A DNA stretch of 64,000 nucleotides, taken from Streptomyces sp. DH41 (GTDB taxonomy: Bacteria > Actinomycetota > Actinomycetes > Streptomycetales > Streptomycetaceae). The stretch is from contig NZ_JARVKY010000025.1 of NCBI RefSeq assembly GCF_029813785.1, forward strand, positions 1 to 64,000, in the 5' to 3' direction. The position numbers and the translations under genes were made by a program. Positions 45,964 to 54,454 of the stretch are shown one piece after another. The notes beneath the pieces are model-generated. The model was not told the origin of the DNA. It searched no databases and worked only from the letters and a program-made list of their open reading frames with translations. The first letter of the stretch is position 1. Each line of letters starts with the position of its first letter.

Positions 45964-46449
45964 TCAGTGTCCGGAGTGTTCCGAGTTGTCGGTCGGCTGG
46001 TACGTGGCCGCCTTCACGGGCAGCTTGACCGTGACGGGGTCGGAGTGGGCGAAGTGCAGTTCGACGGGGACCGTCTGTCCTTCCTTGAACCGCTGCTTCA
46101 GTTTTTCGAACATCAGGTGGTTGCCGCCGCTTTCCAGTACGAGCCGGCCGTGGGCGGGGATCGGGAGGCGGTCGACCTCCTTCATCGTCCCGTCGACGGT
46201 TTCGTGCACGGTGACGTCACCGGATTCGCTGGTGACGGAGGTCAGTTCGTCCTTGGCGTCGCCCTCGTTGGTGATGGTGAGGAAACCGGCCGCCATCGTG
46301 TCGGAGACCGGTTGCGGTATGTAGGCGGCGTCGACGGAGAGTTCGGCACCGGTGGCCGAGGCGTCGGAGCCGGAGTCCGAGTCGCCGCAGCCCGCGAGGA
46401 CCAGGGCGCCGATCATCGTCACGGCGGCGAGGGCGGGGCGGTTGCTCAC
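45964..46449 (-). CDS. PCuAC family copper chaperone lipoprotein
   Basis: The 161-residue protein has a lipoprotein signal with lipobox LAGC (Cys21) and a PCuAC domain (about 40-150). The copper-binding His/Met residues show as VHETV, HLMF and the later VELHFAHSDP. Homologues (ECuC in S. lividans) take up extracellular copper and pass it to Sco. GTG 46449 overlaps the sco stop by four bases (GTGA), so the two proteins are made together. The tail is His-containing (SEHSGH). Confidence 0.9.
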   Translation of the reverse strand: MSNRPALAAVTMIGALVLAGCGDSDSGSDASATGAELSVDAAYIPQPVSDTMAAGFLTITNEGDAKDELTSVTSESGDVTVHETVDGTMKEVDRLPIPAHGRLVLESGGNHLMFEKLKQRFKEGQTVPVELHFAHSDPVTVKLPVKAATYQPTDNSEHSGH

Positions 46450-47096
46450 GGGTTCTCTCCCTTGAGGAGCTTGGGGAGGTCCTTGGTGTAGTCCTGGACG
46501 GTGGCGTCCTCGCCGTAGAGGACGTAGCCCGCGTCGGACTTGGGGGAGAAGGCGACGACCTGGGTGCCGTGCGCCGAGACGATCTTGCCGTTCTTGTCCT
46601 TGGTCGGTGGGTCGATGGAGATGCCAAGGGTGCGGGCGCCGGCCTGGACGGTGTCGAAGTCGCCGGTCAGGCCGACGATCTGAGGGTCGATGCCCTTGAG
46701 CCACTTGCCGAGCGCGGCCGGGGTGTCCCGTTCCGGGTCGGTGCTGACGAAGACGATGCGGAGCTTGTCCTGCTCGGCCTGGGACAGCTGCTTCTTGGCC
46801 ACGGCGATGTTGTTCATGGTCAGGGGGCAGACGTCGGGACAGTGGGTGTAGCCGAAGTAGATCAGGGTGGGTTTGCCGGCGGTCTGCTCGCGGAGGTCGT
46901 ACTCCTTGCCCTGGGTGTCGGTGAGGACCAGGTCGGGCTTCTCGAACGGCTTGTCGAGGACGGTGGCGGCCTGCTGGCTGGTGTCCTCGGACACCACCGT
47001 GACGGGCTTGTCGCTGTCGGCGCCGCTGCCGCACGCGGACAGGGTCAGGGAGGCGGCGGCGAGCAGTGCGGCCGCGGCGAACGTCTTCTTGCGCAT
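46446..47096 (-). CDS. sco: Sco1/SenC family copper metallochaperone
   Basis: The 216-residue protein is an exported lipoprotein (lipobox ends at Cys22) with a thioredoxin-like Sco fold. The copper ligands are Cys86 and Cys90 in HCPDVCP and His176 in SAHGTQVVAF. Sco proteins deliver copper to the CuA centre of cytochrome oxidase and, in Streptomyces, also serve the GlxA oxidase and morphogenesis. It is the first gene of the tightly packed group sco-pcuAC-copCD-dtpA. A strong nested hairpin separates it from ycnI upstream. Confidence 0.92.
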   Translation of the reverse strand: MRKKTFAAAALLAAASLTLSACGSGADSDKPVTVVSEDTSQQAATVLDKPFEKPDLVLTDTQGKEYDLREQTAGKPTLIYFGYTHCPDVCPLTMNNIAVAKKQLSQAEQDKLRIVFVSTDPERDTPAALGKWLKGIDPQIVGLTGDFDTVQAGARTLGISIDPPTKDKNGKIVSAHGTQVVAFSPKSDAGYVLYGEDATVQDYTKDLPKLLKGENP

Positions 47097-47122
47097 AGAA
47101 AAATGTCCCAGATGTGAGGTGC

Positions 47123-47177
47123 TCCGGTGCGCGCCGGGGTCCGTCGGACCGACGGAGGGTGCCCGGCGCGCACCGGA
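47123..47177 (-). terminator. nested 16-bp hairpin between ycnI and sco
   Basis: The outer arms 47123-47138 and 47162-47177 are perfectly complementary. Inside, TCCGTCGG (47140-47147) and CCGACGGA (47149-47156) form a second stem. It lies 50 bp after the ycnI-like gene and 27 bp before the sco start. It may terminate or attenuate transcription into the copper operon. Confidence 0.6.
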
Positions 47178-47226
47178 CGAGAGGATGCGTCGGCGTTGTT
47201 ACGCGGACGCACCGGCGCGGGCGCTG

Positions 47227-47979
47227 TTACGCCGACGCACCGGAATCGCGCCGCCGTCCGGCCAGCACGCCGTAGGCGACGCCCGCGGCGCCGACGACGA
47301 TGCCGACGACGGCGAGAACACGTGCGGTGGTGTCGCTGCTGTCACCGGAGTCGGACGAGGCGGCGGTGTCGGCGGCGGTGTTCCGCGCCGCCGCCTCGGT
47401 GTCGTCCCCCGCCTTCGCACCCGATGATCCGTGGGCGTCGCCCTCGGCGGCGGCCAGTTCCAGCACGGGTGCCGGGTTCTCGGGCTCCTCCTGGCCCTCC
47501 TGCGGCACCTCGATCCAGCGCACGACCTCCTTGTTGTCGTACGTCTGGATCGCCTTGAACACCAACTGGTCGGCGTTCTCGGGCAGAGCGCCGACGGAGA
47601 CCGGGAACTTCTGGAAGTAGCCGGGCTCGATGCCCTTGCCGTCGGCGGTCCAGGTGACCTTGGTGACGGCCTCGGTGAGCTGCTTGCCGTGCGATTCGAG
47701 CGGCTTGTCCAGCTTGGACTTGGTGACGACGGCCTTCCAGCCGGGGACCGGCTGCGGCATCACGGACGCCAGCGGGTGGTCGGTGGGGAAGTTGACCTCC
47801 AGCTTGGTGGTGGAGGCGTTGTCGCGTTCGTTGGGGACCTTGAAGCCGACGACCGCGTAGCCGCCCTTGGCGGCCGTGCCCTCGGGCTGCACGCTGACGT
47901 GCGCGAAGGCGGGGGCGGACAGGGCGAGGACGGCGATGCCGGAGACGGCGCCGGCGGCGGCGATACGAGAAGCCTTCAT
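47227..47979 (-). CDS. YcnI/DUF1775 family copper-associated exported protein
   Basis: The 250-residue protein has a signal peptide (cut after AFA, so the mature chain starts with His27). A YcnI domain (about 27-165) follows, with the conserved GYAVVGFKVPNERDNASTTKLEV segment and late Trp residues. A low-complexity Ala/Asp/Ser linker and a C-terminal membrane anchor (about 215-240) followed by Arg-rich residues complete the chain. YcnI binds copper through its mature N-terminal His in Bacillus subtilis, and that residue is kept here. The ATG at 47979 has GGAGTG upstream. Same strand as sco, but separated by a hairpin. Confidence 0.88.
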   Translation of the reverse strand: MKASRIAAAGAVSGIAVLALSAPAFAHVSVQPEGTAAKGGYAVVGFKVPNERDNASTTKLEVNFPTDHPLASVMPQPVPGWKAVVTKSKLDKPLESHGKQLTEAVTKVTWTADGKGIEPGYFQKFPVSVGALPENADQLVFKAIQTYDNKEVVRWIEVPQEGQEEPENPAPVLELAAAEGDAHGSSGAKAGDDTEAAARNTAADTAASSDSGDSSDTTARVLAVVGIVVGAAGVAYGVLAGRRRDSGASA

Positions 47980-48124
47980 GGACGAGCACTCCACTTCGAG
48001 TGGGGCACCGGTGCTGAGCCGGTGACGAGTGACTGGAGGGATGCGCGCACGCGCGCGTGCCGCACGACGGCGGCCCCTCCGGACGGCGGCCGATGGGCCG
48101 AAGTGGAGTGGTGGTCGCGTCGTG

Positions 48125-48973
48125 TCAGGCGGCGAGGGAGAACGCGTCGCTCGGCGGGCCGCGCCTGATCACCGTGTGCTGGAGTGCGGTGGTGCGGGAC
48201 CGCGGTGGCACCGGCCGCGGGGTGTGCGGCAGGCGCGGGCCGGTCCCGGGGGCACCGGCGAGCCCGGCGTGCAGGGCGCGGACCAGTGAGAGCGCCGCGC
48301 GCAGGGCGCGCACGAACGCGGCCTCGGCCAGCGAGTGGGCCGAGTGCGTCGACAGTTCGACGAGCCGGGCCAGGGCCAGGTCCCCTCGCCGCAGCAGCCA
48401 GCCGGCGGCCAGGGCCGCGAGGACGTGCCCGAGCAGCATCGGCAGGGACGGCAGCAGCGAGGCCGAGGAACCGGCGGTGGACAGGGCGTCGGCAGGGTGG
48501 TGTGCCGTGCCGGCGGGGACGTCCGGAGCGATCCTGGCGTCGGTGAGGATCCGCTGGGCCTGGGCCGGGCTGATCGCCGCCGCGGTGGTCCCGCACACCA
48601 GCCGTGCGGCCTGCTGGATCAGTGAGGCGTCGGACAGCGGGCCGGACCCGCCGGCGGACGCGGTGGCCGTACCGGACGCCGTGACGGCCGTCGTGCCGTG
48701 CTGGCCCAGTCCGAACAGGGTGTGCAGCGCGGTCTGTCCGAGGGTGAGCAGTACCGCGATGCCGGGCAGCGAGCGCTCGCGTCCGGCGAGGGGCGCGGCG
48801 ACCACGACCGTCCCCAGGAATCCGGCGCCCAGCGACCACAGCGGAACGGCGGCGCAGGAGGCGAGGGTGTGCCCCGCCGCGGCCAGCACGACGCAGACCG
48901 CGGCGAACACCGCGGCCCGCAGGATCCGGAGGTCGTTCCCGGAGCGCGCCGTAGGCGAGTGGGGGGCAGTCAT
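48125..48973 (-). CDS. hypothetical membrane protein
   Basis: The 282-residue protein has about five hydrophobic stretches: two N-terminal helices (about 20-60), one near 70-88, and others near 185-205. The long link between them is rich in Ala, Ser and Thr. The C-terminal 80 residues are Arg/Ala/Pro-rich and probably cytosolic. I do not recognise the family; it is often found next to copper genes in Streptomyces. GAGGCGG precedes the ATG at 48973. Same strand, 145 bp upstream of the ycnI-like gene, so it may share its regulation. Confidence 0.65.
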   Translation of the reverse strand: MTAPHSPTARSGNDLRILRAAVFAAVCVVLAAAGHTLASCAAVPLWSLGAGFLGTVVVAAPLAGRERSLPGIAVLLTLGQTALHTLFGLGQHGTTAVTASGTATASAGGSGPLSDASLIQQAARLVCGTTAAAISPAQAQRILTDARIAPDVPAGTAHHPADALSTAGSSASLLPSLPMLLGHVLAALAAGWLLRRGDLALARLVELSTHSAHSLAEAAFVRALRAALSLVRALHAGLAGAPGTGPRLPHTPRPVPPRSRTTALQHTVIRRGPPSDAFSLAA

Positions 48974-49244
48974 GGCCGCCTCATCATCCCACTGGCACCC
49001 CCCGTGCCGTACGGCAGGTCCACAAGATGCCGTACGACCGGGAGGGGCCGGAAGATCACTTTCTGGGCGAGCCGTCATGTTCTGGTGCGAGCCGCCCCGT
49101 TCTGGCCAGGACCGCCCCACATACACCGTTTGGCGGCAGGGTCACATCCGCCATCCGGAGGGTCTCGCGCGAAGACGGTGCTTATGCCCGGACACGGGGG
49201 GCAATACGTAACGGTATGTCGAGCCGCGGCCGGGAGGCTGGAGC

Positions 49245-49709
49245 ATGAGCATCTGGTGGTCACTCCATTTGCGGCGCGAGGCTGCGAGCGTGCCCCTGGC
49301 CCGCCGCCTGCTGATCGGCACCATGGAGACCGCGGGCGTCGACCCCGACATCTCCTTCGATCTCTCCGTCGCGCTGAGCGAGGCCTGCGCGAACGCCGTC
49401 GAGCACGGCGGCGACGACGAACCCGGCGGCCCTTCGGAGGCGTACCGCGTCACGGCCTACCTCGACGGCGAGCGGTGCCGCATCGAGGTCGCCGACACGG
49501 GCCCGGGTTTCCCCGCGGCAGCTCCGGGCCGGCCGGGGGGAGTGGCCCGCCCGGTGTCCGACGACGCCGAGGACGGCCGCGGCCTGTGTCTCATCCGGGA
49601 ACTCGCCGACCACGTCCATATCGGCAGTGCGCCGGGCCGGGCCGGCGCCGTGGTGAGCTTCGACAAGATCCTCAAGTGGCCCGAGGGCACTCCGCTGATG
49701 GCGGTCTGA
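49245..49709 (+). CDS. anti-sigma-factor-like ATP-binding protein (RsbW type)
   Basis: The 154-residue protein is a single HATPase_c domain of the GHKL superfamily. The N box is LSEACANAVEHG with the Mg-binding Asn, the G1 box is EVADTGPGFP and the G2 region is EDGRGLCLIRELAD. Such proteins in Streptomyces are anti-sigma factors or switch kinases acting on anti-anti-sigma partners. No sigma factor or antagonist is adjacent. GGAGGCTGGAGC precedes the ATG. Confidence 0.85.
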   Translation: MSIWWSLHLRREAASVPLARRLLIGTMETAGVDPDISFDLSVALSEACANAVEHGGDDEPGGPSEAYRVTAYLDGERCRIEVADTGPGFPAAAPGRPGGVARPVSDDAEDGRGLCLIRELADHVHIGSAPGRAGAVVSFDKILKWPEGTPLMAV

Positions 49710-49804
49710 CGGGACGGGGAGACCGGGGGAAACCACTTTCCTGGGCCCCGGGCGCGTCGATGGCCGGGTACTCGTGCGGTACCCGGCCATCATCGGACCG
49801 TGGA

Positions 49805-51292
49805 TCAGGCCTTCAGCGCGGCCATCCACTCCTCGACCTCGTCCGACCGGCGCGGCAGCCCGGCGGACAGGTTCCGGTTGCCGTCCGCGGTGACGAGGAT
49901 GTCGTCCTCGATGCGGACGCCGATCCCCCGGTACTCCTCGGGCACGGTCAGGTCGTCGGCCTGGAAGTACAGGCCCGGCTCGACGGTGAGCACCATGCCG
50001 GGCTCCAGCGTGCCGTCGACGTACGACTCCACGCGCGCGGCGGCGCAGTCGTGGACGTCCATGCCGAGCATGTGGCCGGTGCCGTGCAGCGTCCAGCGGC
50101 GCTGCAGGCCCAGCTCCAGCACCCGCTCGACGGGGCCCTCGACCAGGCCCCACTCGACGAGCCGCTCGGCCAGCACGCGCTGGGACGCGTCGTGGAAGTC
50201 GCGGTACTTGCCGCCCGGCTTCACCGCCGCGATGCCGGCCTCCTGGGCGTCGTACACGGCGTCGTAGATCTTCTTCTGGAGCTCGCTGTAGCGGCCGTTG
50301 ATCGGCAGGGTGCGCGTCACGTCGGCGGTGTAGTACGTGTGCGTCTCCACGCCCGCGTCGAGCAGCAGCAGGTCGCCGGAGCGGACCGGGCCGTCGTTGC
50401 GCACCCAGTGCAGGGTGCAGGCGTGCGGGCCGGCGGCGCAGATGGAGCCGTAGCCGACGTCGTTGCCCTCCACGCGCGCGCGGAGGAAGAAGGTGCCCTC
50501 GATGTAGCGCTCACTCGTCGCCTCGGCCTTGTCGAGGACCTTCACGACGTCCTCGAAGCCGCGCACGGTGGAGTCGACGGCCTTCTGCAGCTCACCGACC
50601 TCGAACTCGTCCTTGACCAGGCGGGCCTCGGAGAGGAAGACGCGCAGTTCCTCGTCGCGCTCGGCGGTGACCTTGTCGGTCAGGGCCGCCTCGATGCCGG
50701 CGTCGAAGCCGCGTACGACGCGCACCGGGCCGGTGGCCTCGCGCAGGCTGTCGGCCAGCTCGCGGACGTCGGAGGCGGGGATTCCGTACCGCTTCTCCGC
50801 CTCGGTGAGGGAGTGGCGGCGGCCGACCCACAGCTCGCCCTGGCCGTCGAGCCAGAACTCGCCGTTCTCGCGGTCGGAGCGGGGCAGGAGGTAGATCGTC
50901 GCGGTGTGACCGTCACCCTTGGGCTCCAGGACCAGGACGCCGTCCTCGGTCTGGTTGCCGGTGAGGTAGGCGTACTCGACCGAGGCGCGGAAGGAGTACT
51001 CCGTGTCGTTCGAGCGGGTCTTCAGATTGCCCGCGGGGATCACCAGGCGCTCGCCCGGGAAGCGGGCGGACAGCGCGGCGCGGCGGGCGGCGGTCTCGGC
51101 GACCTGGGCGATCGGCTCCAGGTCGCGCAGCTCCGTGTCGGCCCAGCCGGACTTCATGTTCTCGGCAAGTTCGTCGGACACGCCCGGGTACAGGCCGTTC
51201 TTGCGCTGCTTGATCGGCTCCTCGGCCTCGTTCTCCGGGCCCGCTGCGTCAGCAGCAGGATCAGGTACTGCCGGGGTGAGCTCCTCCGACAC
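49805..51292 (-). CDS. pepP: Xaa-Pro aminopeptidase (aminopeptidase P)
   Basis: The 495-residue M24B metallopeptidase cuts the N-terminal residue from peptides with proline in second place. An N-terminal creatinase-like domain (about 50-210) precedes the pita-bread domain. Its five metal ligands are visible: two Asp in LLLDAGVETHTYYTADVTRTLP, His in GTGHMLGMDVHD, Glu in VLTVEPGLYF and Glu in GVRIEDDILVT. The GTG at 51292 is preferred to the ATG six bases earlier: AGGAGG touches that ATG but is exactly six bases from the GTG. Single gene, downstream of the SpoIIE-type gene. Confidence 0.93.
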   Translation of the reverse strand: MSEELTPAVPDPAADAAGPENEAEEPIKQRKNGLYPGVSDELAENMKSGWADTELRDLEPIAQVAETAARRAALSARFPGERLVIPAGNLKTRSNDTEYSFRASVEYAYLTGNQTEDGVLVLEPKGDGHTATIYLLPRSDRENGEFWLDGQGELWVGRRHSLTEAEKRYGIPASDVRELADSLREATGPVRVVRGFDAGIEAALTDKVTAERDEELRVFLSEARLVKDEFEVGELQKAVDSTVRGFEDVVKVLDKAEATSERYIEGTFFLRARVEGNDVGYGSICAAGPHACTLHWVRNDGPVRSGDLLLLDAGVETHTYYTADVTRTLPINGRYSELQKKIYDAVYDAQEAGIAAVKPGGKYRDFHDASQRVLAERLVEWGLVEGPVERVLELGLQRRWTLHGTGHMLGMDVHDCAAARVESYVDGTLEPGMVLTVEPGLYFQADDLTVPEEYRGIGVRIEDDILVTADGNRNLSAGLPRRSDEVEEWMAALKA

Positions 51293-51444
51293 GGTCATCC
51301 TCCTTGATACGGCACTGGACCACCCCCCATCGTACGGTCGTACGGAAGGGGGCCCAGGGCCGTAGGGCCTGTTACATGGAGGCACTACCGTCCGTTATGT
51401 ATGACGTGCGGGGGGTCAGCGATCCGCTATGCGAACAGTGCTGG

Positions 51445-52893
51445 TCAATCGAACCGGACGGCCAGCAGGACGACGTCCTCCTGCGAGTCCGCGTCGGCCT
51501 TCCCGTCCGGCAGCACCGTGCGCAGGACGTGCTCCGCGACGGCGTCCGGGTCGTGGCGCTTGGCCCGGGGCACGCCGGCCGCCGCCGCGTGCAGGCGGGC
51601 GAAGGCGCGGTCGGCCGGGTCGCCGGTGCGGTGCAGCAGCCCGTCGGTGTACAGCAGCACCGTCTCCCCGGCCTCGGCCTGGAACTCCACGCTGGGCGCC
51701 TCCCAGCAGGCGAGCATGCCGAGCGGCGCGGAGACGGAGGTCTCGACGAACTCCGTGCGCCGTTCCCCGATCAGCAGCGGCGGGCTGTGTCCGGCGCCGG
51801 CCAGGGTGATCCGGCGCAGCGCGGGCTCGCAGTAGCCGAACAGGGCGGTGGCCGAGCGGGCGGGCTCGGTGAGTCGCAGCAGCAGCTCCAGGTCGGACAG
51901 GACCGCGACCGGGTCCTCTCCCTCCATCACGGCGTACGCGCGAAGCGAGGCCCGCAGCCGCCCCATCGCGGCGACCGCGCTGGGCCCGGACCCGGTGACG
52001 GACCCGACGGCGAGACCGAGCGCGGCGTCCGGCAGCGGCAGCGCGTCGTACCAGTCACCGCCGCCGCGCGGACCGGTGCGGTGCCGGGCGGCGAGCCGGA
52101 TGCCGGGCACCCGCGGCAGACGGGAGGGGAGCAGTTCCTCGGCCATCGTCGCCATACACGCGCGCGTGCGCTCGGTTTCCAGGAGTCGGGCCAGGTGCTG
52201 GGCGGCGTACCGGGCGTAGAGGCCGGCGAGGTGGCGTTGCCGCTCACCCGGTTCGGCGGGCTCGTCGTAGAGCCATACGGCGGCTCCCAGGCGCCCGGCG
52301 CCTTCCGCGGACAGGGGGAGCGCGTAACCGGCGGCGTAGCCGAGGCGGGTGGCGACTTCGCGGTGGCGAGGGTCGAGGCCCTTCTCCGCGAGCAGATCGG
52401 GCTCGGCGATCCCGCTCTCGCCGGCCGGCAGTCCGTCGAGAATCCGCCCGTGGGGGAGGGAACTTCGCGGGACGGTCTCGAGGTGGCCGAGGTCGGCGCG
52501 GGTCAGGCCGAGGCCGGTGGTGGTGTCCGGTCCGAGTCCGTCGGCCGGTTCCAGGACGGCGAGTCCGCGCCGGGCGCCCACCAGGGCGGCTCCGGCGCGC
52601 AGTACTTCCTGGAGGCCTTCGGAGAGGGAGTCCGTACGGACCAGGCGTTCGGTCAGCTCGTGCAGGGTTGTGAGGTCCGAGACCCAGCCGGCCAGCCGGT
52701 CCTGGAGCCGGGTGCCGGGAGCACAGGGCACGCCCGAGGCATCTGTGTCTGTGGCGTCTGCGACGTCTGAGGCGTCCGTGGCGTTTGGCGTGGTGGCCGG
52801 GGAGGTACCCGGGGCAACGGACGCGACAGTGTGTGCGGGGGCCGGAACCGTTGAATCGATTCCGGCCACTTTCGCAGGGTGCGGGGTCTTCAT
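51445..52893 (-). CDS. GAF and SpoIIE-type PP2C phosphatase, one ligand missing
   Basis: The 482-residue protein has a disordered Ala/Asp/Thr-rich head (1-65), a GAF domain (about 75-235) and a SpoIIE/PP2C domain (about 250-480). The phosphatase keeps GGGDWYD, AGHSPPLL, LLYTDGLLHR and the C-terminal EDVVLLAVR. The usual GDVxGHG block reads VGSVTGSG, so the metal-binding Asp is Ser. In family members that Asp binds the catalytic metal pair, so activity may be weak or lost. Such proteins act in partner-switching control of sigma factors. An anti-sigma-like ATPase lies 1.7 kb away. Confidence 0.87.
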   Translation of the reverse strand: MKTPHPAKVAGIDSTVPAPAHTVASVAPGTSPATTPNATDASDVADATDTDASGVPCAPGTRLQDRLAGWVSDLTTLHELTERLVRTDSLSEGLQEVLRAGAALVGARRGLAVLEPADGLGPDTTTGLGLTRADLGHLETVPRSSLPHGRILDGLPAGESGIAEPDLLAEKGLDPRHREVATRLGYAAGYALPLSAEGAGRLGAAVWLYDEPAEPGERQRHLAGLYARYAAQHLARLLETERTRACMATMAEELLPSRLPRVPGIRLAARHRTGPRGGGDWYDALPLPDAALGLAVGSVTGSGPSAVAAMGRLRASLRAYAVMEGEDPVAVLSDLELLLRLTEPARSATALFGYCEPALRRITLAGAGHSPPLLIGERRTEFVETSVSAPLGMLACWEAPSVEFQAEAGETVLLYTDGLLHRTGDPADRAFARLHAAAAGVPRAKRHDPDAVAEHVLRTVLPDGKADADSQEDVVLLAVRFD

Positions 52894-53542
52894 GGCGTCC
52901 GGCCTTCCGACCGGCAGTTACTGCTCAAAAGCATCGCAAACCCCCATGTCATTCTGCGCCGCTAGCAGTGTCTCCACATGTACACGCACTCGTAAGGAGA
53001 TGTCCAGCATTGTCCTGCCGGGATTCCTGGTGTCCGTGGGGTGTGAGCGGCCTCCTTCGCGACCTCTTGCGGAAAAGCGAAATTGGCTTGAAACTTCCCC
53101 AGAGGACGGCTTGTTGCGGTCGACTGGGGGCGCTTCACGGAGCGTCACAGCGGTCGTGATGGGTACGTACTCGGAGAAGGCCAGGGGTGGTTGGGGACCA
53201 CCCGGAACCTGGCGGCGGACCCGGGCGTCCTATCCACCGACGACCGTGCCCCATCCTCCCGTGGCGGAGGCGGAGAGAAATACGCGGGACGGTAAACGCC
53301 AGACTTCGCCACCCCCGCGCCGAGCCCATGCTTTTGCCAGACGCAGTGTGGACGGAACCGCCGCGGACGCAGTCAGTGCTCGACCCACAGGGGTTTCCCC
53401 TGCCCGTGGCAGTGATGCCCTCGGCGGAGATGCCCTTGGCCGGGGTGTGATGCGCCACCAGCTACGCACAGCGAAGAGATCGACACATGGTGTGATGTGA
53501 CCACGGTGTTGCCAGGCGTGCAACGGAAAGGAACGAGCGCTC
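52894..53542. other. intergenic region, no gene recognised
   Basis: This 649-bp gap lies between the divergent SpoIIE-type and prim-pol genes and must hold both promoters. An ATG at 53000 sits directly on an AAGGAG, but the frame after it has poor codon bias and no family features. No repeat or strong hairpin is seen. Confidence 0.5.
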
Positions 53543-54208
53543 ATGCGCGAGATCCTCGGAAGGCGACGCAGGCTCTTGTCCCAGCACGACGACGGGCGGC
53601 CTGAGCTGATCGGCGCGGCCCTGACCTACGCGACACAATGGCAGTGGCCCGTACTCCCGGGTGTGGCGGCGGATCCGCGGGCGCGGTCGCGCTGCGGCTG
53701 CCCCGACCCGGAGTGCACGGTGCCCGGCGCGCACCCCTTCGACCCCGGGCTCCTCGCGGCCACCACCGACGCACGCATGGTGCGCTGGTGGTGGACCAAC
53801 CGGCCCACCGCGCCGATCGTCCTGGCCACCGGGGACAGCGCCCCGTGCGCCGTCTCCCTGCCCGCCCTGCCGGCCGCCCACGCCCTGGCCGCGCTCGACC
53901 GCGCCGGTCTGCGGCTCGGCCCGGTCGTCGCCTCGCCCACCCGCTGGTCGCTGCTGGTCAAGCCGTACTCCATGGAGCAGCTGGGCGAGTTGCTCTACGC
54001 CAAGGACTTCGTCCCGGGCTCTCTGCGCTTCCACGGCGAGGGCGGGTATCTCGCGCTGCCGCCGTCCGAGACCGGCGGGGGCGCCGTGCGCTGGGAGCGG
54101 GCGCCGTTGCCCGGCTCCGCCTCTCCCTGGGTGCCCGACGTGGAGGCCGTGGTGGACGCGGTGGTCGACGCCCTCACTCGTACGGGTGTGAGCGCGCCCG
54201 AGTTGTAG
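53543..54208 (+). CDS. stand-alone prim-pol-like domain protein
   Basis: The 221-residue protein resembles the N-terminal bifunctional DNA primase/polymerase (prim-pol) domain. After a helical start it has a Cys/His cluster (RCGCPDPECTVPGAHP, about residues 48-65) typical of the family, then WWWTNRPTAPIVLATG and the beta strands that follow. It has no helicase or other partner domain. Prim-pol domains usually belong to phage or plasmid replication proteins, but this one sits alone among core genes, so its role is unclear. AAGGAAC precedes the ATG. Confidence 0.75.
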   Translation: MREILGRRRRLLSQHDDGRPELIGAALTYATQWQWPVLPGVAADPRARSRCGCPDPECTVPGAHPFDPGLLAATTDARMVRWWWTNRPTAPIVLATGDSAPCAVSLPALPAAHALAALDRAGLRLGPVVASPTRWSLLVKPYSMEQLGELLYAKDFVPGSLRFHGEGGYLALPPSETGGGAVRWERAPLPGSASPWVPDVEAVVDAVVDALTRTGVSAPEL

Positions 54209-54340
54209 GGGTGTCGGGCGTGCGCGGGAGTCCGCGCACGCCCGTGTCGTTATCGTCCACCCCATGCCGCTTCTTCCCGCTTCATGCCGCTTCGTGCTGG
54301 GGAGCGGCGCGCCGCCGGACAGCGCCGCGCGGGCTGTACC

Positions 54341-54424
54341 GCGCCGGGTCGTACCTCGAGTCGCGTTGTGCGGGTCTGCGTCGCGCCGGGTCGTACCTCG
54401 GGCCGCGTCGTGCGGGTCTGCGTC
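54341..54424. repeat. 42-bp direct repeat, two copies
   Basis: Two adjacent 42-bp units (54341-54382 and 54383-54424) differ at only a few bases. Each begins GCGCCGGGTCGTACCTCG. The unit is a multiple of three and lies just ahead of the decayed secreted-protein gene. Confidence 0.75.
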
Positions 54425-54454
54425 GAGGCAGGCCAGCGGCCGGCCGGGGGACGG

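Noticed and set aside
53000..53500. Small plus-strand gene starting at the ATG after AAGGAG
   Set aside because: The binding site touches the start codon, codon bias is poor and no domain is seen.
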